In this document: in pieces, positions 1-13,464 of the stretch
How positions within the stretch are numbered: position 1 is the stretch's first letter
Layout: every line of letters begins with the position of its first letter
Source: Holacanthus passer
Lineage: Eukaryota > Chordata > Actinopteri > Pomacanthidae
NCBI GenBank assembly: GCA_025331565.1
Contig: JAFREQ010000017.1
Span: 5,186,001-5,250,000 of the forward strand
Direction: 5' to 3'
DNA: 64,000 bases
Translations under genes and position numbers: made by a program
The notes under the pieces: model-generated
Database searches by the model: none
What the model was told of the DNA's origin: nothing
Seen by the model: only the letters and a program-made list of their open reading frames with translations

Positions 1-221
1 CCTGCTCTGTTTAACTGTGTGAGGAGATTACAGCAGGTGAACAGCAGAAGTGTGGCTGGTAGGAACAGAGGATCTGAGAGCAAAATCATGAGAATTAAAT
101 TATTAGAATCAATGAGTCTGATACTGAGCACACATTTATACCAAAACACAAGAAACCTGAACATGAAAATATCAGTGAGGACTGTTGATACTGAAGATGG
201 TCGAGGCAAAATCCCAGCTTC

Positions 222-222
<1 letters not shown>

Positions 223-314
<92 letters not shown>
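223..314. repeat. (TG)n microsatellite, about 46 units
   Basis: An uninterrupted TG run, the longest pure dinucleotide array in the window. Confidence 0.97.
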
Positions 315-315
<1 letters not shown>

Positions 316-1941
316 CCAGTGACCATATGGTGGAGGAACCACCCACTCATTGGGACCAGCAACAACTTTTCAGTAACACACACACACTTGTTTTCTTTTA
401 ATCTCACCCAGTATCACATGCACACATCTTCAAACGCTCACAAGCAGCTAAACTCACATGCGTGCGAGAGATAAATTCATCATAAATTAGAGAGTGAAAG
501 TAGGTCTCGTATGAAGGTTGTGTGTCCTGCAGTCTATTCTGATTAACCAGCTGTGTGTGTGTGCATGTGTGTGTATGTGTGTTGGAATATTTCAGTGCTG
601 AAGTATTGCCTTCACACCCTGCAGCCTTGCATCCATAGAGTGATACTGTGTGTGTGTGGGTGTGTGTGTGTGATTGCATTACATGATTACATGATTACAT
701 ACTGTTTCTGTTGGATAGGGTCTGTCTGCTGGGGGATGAACACAGGACTGTCGACTAACAGTGTTTGAAACACACCCATGAACGAGGTGAATGGGTTCAT
801 ACCTACATGCTCGTGTGTGATAATCACATGTTTGGTCAAACTGACCCTCCTCGGTTTTCTACGTATAACTGGATGTATGTGGAGACAGAAGCAGGGACTT
901 TTTGCATATTCATAGATCCACAAGTGCTAAATGAAGGCAAAGGTGTAACGTTACATCAAAGCCATTTATTGTTTTCAAATGCGAACATCATGATATCATT
1001 TCTACAGATATGATGCAGCCACTGACTGCAACACACTTTCTCTCTCCTGAAGTCAGTCTGTTTTTCTTCTCCGTCCTTCAATACCTCCTCTTCATCCCTC
1101 TCAGCTCATCCTCCTCTGTTTCCTTCTGCTGTCCTCATCTTGTCTTCTTCCTCTATCCTCCTCCTCATCTGTCTCTCTGCTCTTCATCCATCTTGCATGT
1201 CATACTTCTCCTCCTCTTTATTCTTCTCTCCTCCTCATTTTCATCTTTTCTTCTTCAGTCTTTCCTTCCTCTCTCTCCCCCATGTCTTCGTGGCTGCTTT
1301 CCTCCTCCTCCTCCTCTTCTTCACCTCTTCATCCTTGTTCACTCCTCTCCTCCAGTCCATCTGACGTAACCAGTGAAGCAACTATAATAATGTTATCTAT
1401 AAATACCCTTTCATTTCTCTCACTGTCAAACAGAGGAAATCTCTCTTTTGCTCTCACCCACTTCCTTCCATCTACTGTTATGTTATATTTTCTTCTCTAC
1501 TTTTCTTGCTGATAGATTCTCTCACTATATCCTCTCTCTCACATTTTAAGTAGAATGAAACTTTTTCAAATCTGAGTGAATAAAGTTGCCATATATCATC
1601 TTTAGTGCTTGATATTTGTGATTATATTACATTGATTTGTGAGATACACGAAAAACGGGGTCACTCAAAATCTTTCTAGTGCTTTATATTTTCTGTCACT
1701 TTTTTGCCGCTCTGTCTTCTCAGAATCGTTCTATACCCCTTTCTGGTTTTATCGGTCTCAGGCCAAGATCCATCTCTCTCATGTTCTCTCTCTCCCATCT
1801 TGTCCTTTCCCCAGGGGGACGTTTCATGCTGTGTTCTCACCTCCGTTTTAACAGAAAGACAAGAACAACACCCTCCTGCCTCACACACACACTGCAAATT
1901 TTAAATATGGCCAGTCGAGCGTGTCACTTGCCCTCTCCATG

Positions 1942-1942
<1 letters not shown>

Positions 1943-1987
<45 letters not shown>

Positions 1988-1998
1988 CTCTCTCTCTC
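1943..1998. repeat. (TC)n microsatellite
   Basis: A TC run with a single CG interruption near 1985. Confidence 0.95.
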
Positions 1999-2118
1999 AT
2001 ATTAAAAATGATTGGTCACAACACAGGGAAAAGCAATAATCACTGTCAGATTTTGGATAGCAAAGAGCTAGGTTTGATATGTTTTCCAGAGACTGGGAAT
2101 TCAAACTACACCTGAAGG

Positions 2119-2418
2119 ATTAGTTGATCAACAGAAAATTAATCTATCATAATTTGATTAATATTTACAGTAATTTTTTGAAACACTTGTACCAGTAAAT
2201 CACTGGTTCCTGTTTCTCAAATGTGAATATTTGCTGGCTTTTTCCTTCTCTCTGAAATTTGAATATCATTCGTTTTTGGACTGTTACATGGACATTTACA
2301 TGGTTAACTGTGATGAACATTTTACAACATTTTCTGACATTTTATAGACAATCAGTTCATCATGAAAACATTTGTCAGATTAATCGAGAATGAAAACAAT
2401 CATTGGCTGCAGCCCTAA
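2119..2418 (+). mobile_element. hAT-like non-autonomous element remnant
   Basis: Starts attagttgatcaacagaaaa and ends ggctgcagccctaa. In between are 'ctcaaatgtgaatatttgctgg' (split by small changes) and 'tttctgacattttatagac'. This phrase order is characteristic of a very common fish non-autonomous DNA element whose ends read like gttgcagcccta. The class is assigned from memory of the family; no target-site duplication was confirmed. Confidence 0.6.
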
Positions 2419-3539
2419 TTCACACTGATAACATTTGACTTAACTTAAGCCTGTTACTCTAAATTATAGGCTGCTGATGACTGAGTGTGAAAATATATTT
2501 TCTTGTGTGTGTCTCCGCCAGCTGCTTGTCATTGTTCATCAGATATCGGCATGCTCAGTAGGAATAATTAGGCTTGCAGCCATGAAGCACAATTACTCTC
2601 ACATTTCTCTGCCAAGTACATTACACACACAAGTAGTCTGACTATTGTATGTATGTGTTTAACCTCATAGTTAAGACAGACAGCCGCTCAGGAGGAGCAA
2701 AGCCGGTTTACAGAGCAACACCTTGGATTTTCAGGCTGTTGTGGTTGTTGATCTTTCAGCCTTGAATTGAACAGACAAAGCTAATTTGCAGCTAAACCTG
2801 CTCAGTCTGTTCTAATAATGATGATGATAGTGATGAAACTGAATATATGGCAGAAGTCAAAGTGTTCCTCAGTGAATAATAAACTCATTGATAATAGGAG
2901 ATTAGGGCCAGGTAATAATTACATATTGTCCCTAATAAACTCTCATCAGAGTCCTATTCTGTAATGAAGTATTATCATGGTATTGAGCAGTGTAACACAG
3001 TTCTATGCTTTGAGCATCAGTTTACACATTTACATTTGCTTTAGTGTGAAAAATGTCTTATTAAAACTAACAATTATTTTCATTGTCAGTTAATCTGATC
3101 TTAATCTAGACAGGTTGTTGTTTGGTTAAAGACATCCAATATGGCTGCTGGAGGAAACATTTCATCATACCCATAACAAAGAACCACAGACTGACCATTT
3201 CAAATATACCTGTCACATTTAATGTTGTCCGTTCGTTACGTTTCTCTAAACTATTGCTACCTTCTGCCTTTCCTGGATAAGCAGCTCTGGATGTCTTGCT
3301 CTGCTATAAGATGGCCTCAATCGTTTCATCACATGAGTTTCATGTCTGTGTGAGAGACCTGCAGCTCACCTGTACCTAAAAGAGAGGAGGTATGATGAAC
3401 TGTCACTCTGAATCTGAGTGTGTGTGTGCGACACACACACAGCTGGCGACATGTTGCATCAGTCTGTGGTAATGAGAGAGTTTAGAAACACACCTTAATA
3501 AGCCGTAATCGAGAGCTACATGAGCATAACCTTCTGGCT

Positions 3540-3544
<5 letters not shown>

Positions 3545-3618
<74 letters not shown>

Positions 3619-3788
3619 TTCTCGCAGTAAGGTGCGAATGTGTGGACAGCTGCAGGGCTGACTCTCACCTCCTGCCCTCCTTCTGTTTGCCCCCTCTGTC
3701 TCTCTCTCTCTGTCTCTCTCTCTCTGTCTCTCTCTCTCTGTCTCTCTCTGTCTGTCTCCCTCTGTCTCTCTCTCTCTCTCTCTCTCTC
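3545..3788. repeat. (TG)n at 3545-3616 and (TC)/(TCTG) block at 3697-3788
   Basis: A pure TG array, then 80 bp of unique sequence, then a TC-rich array with regular gtctc interruptions. Confidence 0.95.
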
Positions 3789-4110
3789 AAACCTTCATCT
3801 GTTCAGCCTCGTCGGAGCCCCCTGTGACACCAGCACTCTGTGTACACACAAACAGCTTCCTCCTCACTTATAAGAGCAGACTGTTTATTTGTGTGATGGC
3901 ACTGACCCCATCTGCTGAGGAAGGCAGAAAGATAGAAAACAGACAGAGAAGCCCTGAGTCCACACTTGTGTGAATATGTTTTAACATTTTTGTGAATGGG
4001 ATTCCTTTCACACATAGAGATTATAAAGACTATCTTGAAGTTCCACGCTGACACACATCACAGTAGGAGAGCATAAGAGTTCTCTGTGCTCATTTTGTTC
4101 TCTGTTTCAG

Positions 4111-4200
4111 TTCGTCCCAGCGGTGCTGGATGGGGTTGAGGTCAGGTCGTTCTGTGCAGGCCAGTCAAGTTCTTCCTCATCAAACTGGGAAAACGTAGAT
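4111..4200 (-). mobile_element. Tc1-like transposon fragment (transposase 3' part)
   Basis: Read on the minus strand, this matches the well-known Tc1 transposase segment around 'DWPAQ...DLNP', on the + strand as 'ggggttgaggtcagg' and 'tgtgcaggccagtcaagttc'. The frame is broken by small indels; no terminal repeats are visible nearby. Confidence 0.65.
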
Positions 4201-6090
4201 CAGAAGTGCCCACCAGACTTTTTCCATTGGAAGACCAAAACTGAAAACTTAATGATGGGCCACGGGTCAAAACAAATGTGGACAGGGGATTGATTTTGAT
4301 TTCTGCTGTCAGACAATAAGTATGCTTATTTTGTGGTGTGTGCAGTACAGGACATTTAAAAATGCAGTAAATGATTACTGTACCTTTTCACAAGCATGAC
4401 CAACACTTCTGCTTCTTGCTCAGTCCTTTCTCACCATGCTCAAATGTGTTGAAAGTTCAACAGTCTTTTACTCAGATTTTCTCTGTGATCATCTCATTCA
4501 TGCTTCAAAGTGACACTGAAGTGCCGTCATGTCCTTCTCTTTTGACACCATTGACTGCAGGACTATAAAAATGTGATTTTATTAAGAGGCATAAAATGCT
4601 AACAACCCAGGAAATACTCAGTCACTGGTAGCCTGCTAGCATTTTGTTTTCTCTAAATCAAATTGGTCTAATGTGTGTGGATATCTGACAACAGACAGAA
4701 ACTCAAACATATGTTCATGACAACACGTGTTGCTATATGACACAAAATAAGGTTGAATTCCAGGTAACATTGAGCACTGATCCATATAAAGAACAAGATT
4801 TCTTACTGTGAATGGAGCAGGTGCAAGAAATGAAATTGTTTCAATGCAATTGATGAGCTGATCTTCATTTAAGAACCTGATAAGGTGATGAACAGTTGAT
4901 GAACAGTTTGTAATAGTAGCTGTCACTCTCTGTTTGTGTGCAGGCTGCAGGTTGCCTTGTCTTTGCCTTTCTGTGAGAGGAGCGACCCAGACACAGCATT
5001 AACAGGTAAGCTTGGCTGATTTAACAAAGACTGTAACTCTGACTGTTCTGTGGATTCTGTCCCTTGTTCACTGTGGCAATCAAAGACCATATTGTCACAA
5101 TGACCGGGGGTGATAGTGATCACTGATCAAAGAGTTTGGCAAGAATAAGTGAGATAAGATACAAATTAGGTTCAAGTGGATGCCGTCGTTTATGTGTGAT
5201 TTTGATTTGGTGAAATATTGGCACACTTTAGTTCTGATATTTTGGCCTTCATTCCTGTATTTGCCAGGTGAATTGAGCGGGAAGTGAAACGAGTGCATCA
5301 GAAAGGTTGGAAACAAACCTCCAGGTTAGAATTTATCTGGATGAGAAAATGAAGGCCAAGGGCGAGCAGTTGCTGAATCCCATGTTTTCTGACCTTGGCA
5401 GCCCACAAAAAACCGACTGGGTTGTCCTGTTTCAGTTTGTGAATTAGTGCGTACTCCAGAAACCCAAACGTACATGCAGAAGCACCGACAAGGAGTTTTT
5501 CACAGTATATCCTCTTTAAGATGTTATTGGTGTTTTTAGGTGGTCCTTGCATTTCTTCACACTCAGTATATTTTAATGTAACTGACATCTGTTAAATTCT
5601 TCTATCTTTAAGGCTAAATAACAGCTTCGATAAGACGTTGATAAAAAGACGAGAGTGCGAGCCACTGAATTACTGACTGCAGAACATGTTTTATCCACAA
5701 TAATGAGAGTGCTTATTAGACATGGAAATGCTCCTCGGTAATTCCCTGCAGCAGTGATTTTTAGGATCCATTTTCTCCGTCATTGGCTCTGGTGGCGGTC
5801 ACCCTGCAGACATACTGTTCATTACATCATTCGTACACTAAAGACATTTCTGAGGAAACACGCAGCAGCACATCAGTGGACAGCGATGTGGTTCACGGAG
5901 GGAAACCAGACTGTCACATTATGTAAGTCGGCTGTAATGGGATTCTGCCTTTCTGGCCCGATGGCTCCCAGCATGCACTGCAGCCTCCATTATTTATGGG
6001 GTTGCCATAGTAATGGGGGTGGGGAGGGGCGGAGTCCGACAGCTGGCAGATTAGGGATGGAGACAGACTCCCCACCCCACCCCCTCAGCA

Positions 6091-6094
<4 letters not shown>

Positions 6095-6154
<60 letters not shown>
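6095..6154. repeat. (TG)n microsatellite
   Basis: 30 uninterrupted TG units, just after a C-rich stretch. Confidence 0.96.
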
Positions 6155-6158
<4 letters not shown>

Positions 6159-6631
6159 AGGGAGGGGGGTTTACTGTGCTCATGAGAACAGAGACTCAGA
6201 AGGTTTGCCATGCATTTTTTATGTACTGCATCATTGGGTGTGCATGTGAGGGAGCTCCAAATGTCTCTGTGTGTGTGTGTTGGGAATTTTACCACATTGT
6301 ATGAGTATTTGTTCAAGTGCAGGCCAACACAAGGGGTGTGTGATAGGTATGATCCAATGTCTCTCAAGAACTTATGGCACTTTGTGATAGAAATCTTATG
6401 AATCCAGTATTAAAATAAAACAGTCCTGCAGCTTCATTTGATAGCATCACCCACTACAGTCTTACATGAACAACCTGGCAGACTCTTGACCACTATGACC
6501 TGCAAGGCAAGGGGAGGGCTCGTTTTCCATAGCCTTGCTGGCTTATCTGCTTGTACTATAGAAAGTTAACTGTAAAACTGTCCTCGGAAAATCAATGAAA
6601 ATCTATACATTCCTTTGCTCCATCCATTAGC

Positions 6632-6705
6632 TATAACAGCTTACCTTTAGAGGGTTGCAGGGGGCTGTAGTTGATCCCAGCGGACACTGGGCGAGAGGCG
6701 TGGTT
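6632..6705 (+). mobile_element. common fish repeat fragment ('gggcgagaggcg' family)
   Basis: 'agggttgcagggggctg' then 'atcccagcggacactgggcg' and 'agaggcgtgg' match a widespread teleost repeat. A downstream portion of what looks like the same repeat occurs at about 59225-59340. Confidence 0.5.
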
Positions 6706-6857
6706 TGCCAATCAGCCATTCATCCTGTGGCAAAATTGTGACATGTCAGATTCATGTTGTGTGACCCTGATGTACAAAATCCAGTGAGATGGTGTGTGCA
6801 TGTTGGTGTGTGAGAGCTTCATATGTGTCGGGATTTGTTGAGCTGTGATATTACCAA

Positions 6858-6883
6858 CATCATCATCATCATCATCATCATCA
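6858..6883. repeat. (CAT)n microsatellite
   Basis: About nine cat/atc units. Confidence 0.9.
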
Positions 6884-7083
6884 GTGTTTGTTTTGCACGT
6901 ATGAAGAGTTTGGATTAGTGATGCATGACGGTGGAACACAGTTCACTGCTTTGAACAACAGTTGGATAACAGAGGTTAATACCTTTGAGGCAGGTGCTTT
7001 CAAGTGTGTGTAATATGAAACTGATGGATTGTGTGTGTGGTCTCGTATCTTCAGGGATGGGCTGAGATCAACCCAGCACTGCA

Positions 7084-7084
<1 letters not shown>

Positions 7085-7114
<30 letters not shown>
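7085..7114. repeat. (CA)n microsatellite
   Basis: 15 CA units. Confidence 0.95.
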
Positions 7115-7116
<2 letters not shown>

Positions 7117-8290
7117 TTTTTTGAAGTTGTTGTGTGGCTGCCTGAGACGATTTTGGCTTCTTTGGATAAATGAATGGTTTTATAGACAAATGTTGACAAG
7201 TTTTGGTCTCAGAAAAAGAAACAGGTTGAAAATGATCACAATTAAGAAGCTGTATCTATGTGTTTGTTGGCAAGGGAGAAAGAGAAACTGAACTCTGTGT
7301 GAAAAATGGTTTTGTTTAAATTCTAGTGGACTCATGTTGCTACTCAGCTTTCTTTCTATTCTTTGATGCCTCATCCTTTATTTTCCTCTGGCCCCCACTT
7401 GCCCCCTTCCCTCTCTGTCTCTGTCAGTGTCTCTCTCTCTCTTCCTACTTTGTGCTCTTTCAGTAGGTCTCTCGCTCCCGCTGGTCCACTTAGTCTCTGT
7501 TTTACTTTCCCTTTTTGTGTCTTTTGTCTTGCTCCTCTTTTCATGCTCGTGCATTGTTGGATCACTCAAACTGGAGAGATTCCTCTTTATATTTCTCTTC
7601 ATTCATTCAGTCTTTTTTAAAATCTTTTTTTTATTTCCTCCTTCATCCACACACATATTCAAATGATAAATAGCTTTAAGCAGAAAACTTTCCAGACCGA
7701 TTAAACGGGGCGAAGGCTGATGTGATAATGGAAAGACAAAGAAAAAAAGACAGACGGAGGGTTCAGCTAATGTTTAAAGAGAGTTTAAAGAGTTTCCATG
7801 TATTTTTGGCTTTTTGGCTTTTTTTATTTGTCTTTGAACCTTCACATTTCCTTTGCCGAAACAGATTCATAAGCTGTCATGCCAGTTATGTAGTTTTTAA
7901 TTTACAAGCAACAGAGAGAAGCTGTATGTTGAAGAATCCAGGACAAACCTCTGCCAACAACTTCCTCAAGAAAATTCCTCCCATATTGTATCCCACAAAC
8001 GGCCAGCATGAACTGGAAATTTGATGAATTACAGCCTCCTCACTGTACTATGCTGATACTTATAATTTAGTTCATGAAGTATAATTAATGATAAGCCTTT
8101 GTCTTAATTGTGTATTGACCCGTTGAGGCTGACAGACAAAACATTTGATCTGCACACCAGCTGAAAGAGGGAGATGGACGAAAGGTGAAGAGTTGTACGC
8201 GAGCGAGTAAGGGACACAGCTGGCGAGAGAAGACACTCGACATCCAGTGGTAAACAGGGAAACACCCTCCACCCTTTAAAATATATAGGG

Positions 8291-8291
<1 letters not shown>

Positions 8292-8326
<35 letters not shown>
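8292..8326. repeat. (CA)n microsatellite
   Basis: About 17 CA units ending in cgcgcc. Confidence 0.94.
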
Positions 8327-8329
<3 letters not shown>

Positions 8330-8734
8330 GCCTGCAGCCTTGTATCAGTAAGACTGTAGGAAGCTTCCTCTGCTGGGCTGCTTTCTGTTGGACGCCATGA
8401 CTGATTGATCTCCACTGCAGTCTGCGTGTGTGTGTGTGTGACTGTCCATGTCTGTCTGTACGTGTACGTGTGTTTGAGTTTGCATTAAGCCTATTAACAT
8501 CATTAGAGGACTTGCCACTTAAGGCTTTGCAGTGCACCCTGGGATTGCATCGAGCGCTTCCCTCCGGTGTTTGGAGGGTGTCTTCACCTTCTTTGCTGTA
8601 GCTTCTCGTCTTTCATGCTCATCTTCCCTTTCCGTTCCCCTCTACCTTAACTCGACCTTTTAATTTGTCTCTTTATTTGCCTCTTATTTTTCACTCATTT
8701 GCTCTGCTTTTATTTTATTTATTTATAATCCAAT

Positions 8735-8767
8735 CCTTCCTTCCTTCCTTCCTTCCTTCCTTCCTTC
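8735..8767. repeat. (TTCC)n microsatellite
   Basis: About eight ttcc tetranucleotide units. Confidence 0.94.
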
Positions 8768-9203
8768 TCTCCCTCTGACCTGGTATTTTCCAGCTCTTGT
8801 CCTTCCTGTAAAACCGATCCTGGTCAACTTTAGACAGCCAATCAATCACAGGCAGTGAGTCAACACTGACCAATGACAGCTGCTGATTCAGACCTTTACT
8901 ATGATGCCAGACACACAGAGAGTCAGCGAGTTGATGAATCATTAAGGACTTCTCATAATGCCACCCTCCCATGTTGTTTCTCTTCCTTCCATCTGCTTTA
9001 TGTTCATTTGAAAATCACTTTCAAAAAGTTTGCATTTATGTTCTGCCTCTTGTCGGTTGATTTGATTAAGCGATAATCAATTAATCATCACCTCTCAAAG
9101 TCAGGATTAGATTAGAACATTTGAACCGTATATTATATGTATATGATAAGTTGATATATACGTTTTTGTTATTGAAGGAAAGCATTGCATTTTGCAGAGG
9201 CTT

Positions 9204-9207
<4 letters not shown>

Positions 9208-9283
<76 letters not shown>

Positions 9284-9377
9284 TCTAAAGGGCACGACAG
9301 AGCTGAAACATCAGGTCTCCCAGTTGGGGGTCTTAATGTGACCTTGTCGTCCATGTCGGTATTGATTATGTAGCACT

Positions 9378-9422
<45 letters not shown>
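9208..9422. repeat. two (TG)n arrays, 9208-9282 and 9383-9422
   Basis: Two pure TG arrays separated by 100 bp of unique sequence. Confidence 0.95.
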
Positions 9423-9424
<2 letters not shown>

Positions 9425-9551
9425 AGCTCTTTATTGGATTTTGTTGTGTTTGTGTGTGTTGTTGCATGTTACATAGGGAGCCTCCCTGGAGTTTGCAGTT
9501 GTATGTACTTGATCGAGACTCAACCTCCCATTTAATATATTGAATAGCAAA

Positions 9552-9760
9552 TAGAGCTGCAACTAAGTTGTTTTAATTATCTATTAATCTGCTTTTTATT
9601 TACTCCATTTGGTCTATTAAACACAGAAAAACCCCATCACAATAACCCTCAGCACAAGTTGATGTCATCAAATTTATTCTGTATTTATTCTGACCAAAAT
9701 CACAAAGCCCAAAAATATTCAATTCACTATCAAATAGCATCAAGGAAAGCAGCAGATTTT
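9552..9760 (-). mobile_element. hAT-like non-autonomous element remnant
   Basis: Begins tagagctgcaactaa, the reverse of the terminus seen at 2418. It continues with 'cacaagttgatgtcatcaaat' and 'cccaaaaatattcaattcac', the minus-strand order of the same family. The far end is eroded. Confidence 0.55.
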
Positions 9761-10649
9761 TACTGTGGAGTAGATTTTGTTTCCTGTTCACCACTGAAGG
9801 AGAATTTGTTTGTGACAAGATCATTTCTCTATCCACATGTTTAAATCATTAATTCTTTGATCTGTTATCTTAAATCAGACTTTGGTCAATCTATAATTAA
9901 ACTTCACCCATAAACAAGAGAACGGCATCAGATCCTGGAGGTTTGGACGGGAGATGAACAGGAAGGGTTTCATCTCACAGGACTGTCAGTTTAGATGCTT
10001 TCTGATTCAGTAGCTTGAGAGGAAACAAGTTAGGATGTGTTGAGTCAGACGAGCTGAATGGAGAGGGCAGCACACAACTGCACTTTCCCCAATACAACAG
10101 ATTTTTTGACACTTTCTAAAGCATAAAATGGGTTTTTTGTCAGTAATGAATAAATAAGGATGTTAGTGTGACACAGTTGACCCAAAGAAGTGGCTCTGCA
10201 TATTCCAAATATATGTCTGCCATGTCTACCAGAGAATATCACTGTTATGATTAAACTTCGCAATTAGAATTTTACAAGTGCGTTTCTCTGTATTCGTGCT
10301 TTCATGAATGTCACAGTTGTATCACAGAGTCATGGCCCAAATTGGACCTTAAACTGGGGTAAAATGACTGGTTCAGTTTGACAGCAAGTAGAGCTGGGAT
10401 CATAATCAGGACCCAGTTTGTCCAGTTGACCAGTGAAGCCTGTGCTTATCTCATCACACATCACATCTACAGTGGGACAGCCTCCAAAGTTTGGGACGGA
10501 CTAGTTACTACTGATTTAACCAGTTTTATTTCCAGTCAGTTCACTCTGAATTCAGATGTTTCAGCATCACTGATACCGTCCTCCTTTCTCCCCCAGTTTC
10601 ACTTCTGCTTTAGTTCTTTCCCACTACAATTCATAGATACTCAGACAAC

Positions 10650-10674
10650 TATAAAGGTTTATCTTATCTTATAC
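10650..10674 (+). mobile_element. short LINE-type 3' tail
   Basis: ataaaggtttatcttatctt repeats the tail seen at 26734-26753. The sequence just upstream does not show the conserved 'ctgagggatg' part, so this is tentative. Confidence 0.35.
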
Positions 10675-10951
10675 TGCCTTTAGTCCTCTGTTTCCAACAC
10701 AGTCAGTTATGTCGTTTTGACCGTTTGACATGTTGTTATCCTTCATTATTCTGTTTACAATAACGGAGCTAAAAAAAAAAGAGACTCAACTCTTCTTGAC
10801 TGATTATTTAAATCGTCAATGTTTAATGGAGTGAGTGACTGAATTGTAAATGATCTGAAGCCTTTGCCAAGCAGCAGATCATCCAAATGATGTCAGGAGG
10901 TAGAGCACTAAATTGATTATGTATGTTTTTTTTAACCAGCAGAGATCCCAG

Positions 10952-10952
<1 letters not shown>

Positions 10953-11005
<53 letters not shown>

Positions 11006-11165
11006 GTGGCCTCAGTTGGCTCCTGAAGGCAATATGCTGAGGCGGGGCTGGACAGATGGTTGTATGGAGCAGGTTGTTCCTCTGTGTGTGATGCCTCGCT
11101 TACAATAACCTGCATAATCAATGTGCTGCACACACACAGATGGATGGACAGCTAGTTAATCACAT

Positions 11166-11215
<50 letters not shown>

Positions 11216-11230
11216 CGTGTGTGTGTGTGC
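10953..11230. repeat. (CA)n at 10953-11004 and (TG)n at 11169-11230
   Basis: An AC array and a TG array 165 bp apart form an inverted pair able to pair with each other in single-stranded form. Confidence 0.93.
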
Positions 11231-12196
11231 ATGAAGGGTGACAATGTGGGCTAAATGAACTGAGATCATTATTTTGTCAGATCTCGAAATACTTTTAAAA
11301 CAAAAGCTTAAATTATTTTTAGTGTTGGACTACAAAACCTGTATCTTTCAGAAAATGTACAGGAAAGTGTTTAAGGTGTCATGTTGGGAGATATTCTGTT
11401 AAAAATTTAATTCACTTAGATAAAAAAGTATCTTAATATAAGAGTTTTGTCAGAATACAATTATATGGAAAGGAAATCTAAAGCTTTGAGTCGTGGCCCA
11501 GCTCCGGCTCTGGGACACTTGGCCCTGTTAAGACTATCGACCCAAATCTGATTATTTTGTCTGTTCACACTGGAATCAGGATGCTTGAATCTGGACGGCT
11601 ACGAAAACCACATGGAAACTTGATCCACGTCCTGGTGGTCTGAAATTCAACTAAAGTGGATATTTTCGAGATGTGGCTCAGACTAGATGCTGCCGTGTCA
11701 GCTGTCGTGACTGCTGGCTGAAACACGGCTGCCTGAACCTCCTCGGCCTCTGCAGGTCACATCAGGACCGGATGCTGCTGTGGTGTTAGTTTGCTCTTTA
11801 GGTTCCAATAAAATGCATCATGTGTTATCATGCATATCAACACCAATGTCATGACAGCACCCACTTTAATGCCAGAATACCACAAATCCAACTGGAGCAG
11901 AGTGAACAGAGAAACACTTTATCTGCTGTGTGAGTGCAGCAGAAATATCTGTGTTGTAGTTTTAAGATGCGTTTGTAGCCAATCTAACTTTAGTATTTCC
12001 TTGAAAGGTCTTGAAATGTCTTAAATAGTTGTGAATACAGTGAAAATAGTGATTTATGGCTGTTTTAAAACTCTTGTTGTTTCTTAGTGCACTTTGTTCT
12101 TTTAGGAAGTTAAGTCATACTTTCTGGTCGAGCAGCTGTTGTTCTTAGTGATGGTCTTATTTTCCATTCAAACATTAAAAGGTCCTAAGCAATCTA

Positions 12197-12200
<4 letters not shown>

Positions 12201-12267
<67 letters not shown>

Positions 12268-12390
12268 ATGCCCCCTGCTAAGGTACAGTCTGTTATTTAG
12301 TCATGCACTCTCTCTCTTTATCCACACCCTGTTTCTCTCTTACTCTTTGCTTAATTCGCTTCTCCTTTTCCTTCTCTCTTACTTTCTTTA

Positions 12391-12424
<34 letters not shown>

Positions 12425-12589
12425 CCCATCCCAACTAAGCTTGTCATGCCCTTCGTTCATGCAGAAGAAAACCACCATCCCCCCTCTACTCTTCTCTCGC
12501 TTTCTCCTCTCTTTCTTCTCATCTATCCTTTATTTTATGTTTGGCCATGTCCTCCTCTTCAAAATTACCATCTGTCTCTCTACCACACA

Positions 12590-12626
<37 letters not shown>
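12201..12626. repeat. (TG)n, (TC)n and (CA)n cluster
   Basis: TG array 12201-12265, TC array 12391-12422 within a C/T-rich stretch, and CA array 12593-12626. Confidence 0.94.
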
Positions 12627-12630
<4 letters not shown>

Positions 12631-13429
12631 AATAGCCTTAAAACACACACTCTCTGCTTCTCAGATGTGATTGATAATTAATGAAACTGCAGCGTACATA
12701 TGTGTGTGTGTTTCAACGTCCACTACTTTAAAATATGTTACTATAAATGTTTGATGGTAAAATATCTGTTTGTTTATTCAAATGTATCTAAAAGGCTGGT
12801 TTTATTCTATGGTGTTTTTTTTTATTGTTAACGAACAAAAGACCAAAACCAACGACGTGTTAATCCGTCCTTCAGTGGCTCTCAGCTCCGAGCCCTTTGG
12901 TTCCTACTGAAGACACAAACCTTTAAGAACTGGTCACAAATATAAAGTTTAGATTTTTAAAAATAATAAGGAACATTACTGAAACAGGAGGAAATTTGTT
13001 GGGGACTATTTTCAGTGGCAGATGAATCCACATTTGGTGCTCTTGTGAGCATTTCCAGTGTTTGTAGGACTGAGTCATAATACACTCCAGTGTGTGTGTT
13101 TACGATAATGAAGGAATAGTGTGGCTCAGTGATGTGTTTCAATAGTTTTTGGACAACAGTGGACACAGAGGAAGCAATATACATACATACATACATATCA
13201 TAATAATAGAAAAATCTAAAAATTAAGCAAAGCATCATTCAGGTTAAAATAAGAAAATAAACTGAGTAGAATAAATGAAGAATACAGTTTTCTATTCATC
13301 AGGCCAATGAAAGATGAAAAAGATGAAAAATGTCTTGAATACAGAAGAACAGTCAGGATGAACCGTGTAAACCAGGGACTCTCCCGAGGTTTGAACTTCA
13401 AAGGGCCAAATTATAATGGGTGTAGTCAG

Positions 13430-13431
<2 letters not shown>

Positions 13432-13463
<32 letters not shown>
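13432..13463. repeat. (GT)n microsatellite
   Basis: 16 GT units. Confidence 0.94.

Positions 13464-13464
<1 letters not shown>

Noticed and set aside
19..474. Open frames coding CVCVCV or HTHTHT runs
   Set aside because: Produced by reading (TG)n/(CA)n microsatellites, which have no stops in these frames. The same happens at many places, for example 5990-6367, 8085-8537 and 13868-14155.
1010..1369. 119-codon serine/leucine-rich frame
   Set aside because: A by-product of a pyrimidine-rich block, with no family resemblance.
5754..6185. 143-codon frame before a (TG)n array
   Set aside because: The translation has no recognisable domain and the frame is prolonged by the repeat. The DNA may be a conserved non-coding element instead.
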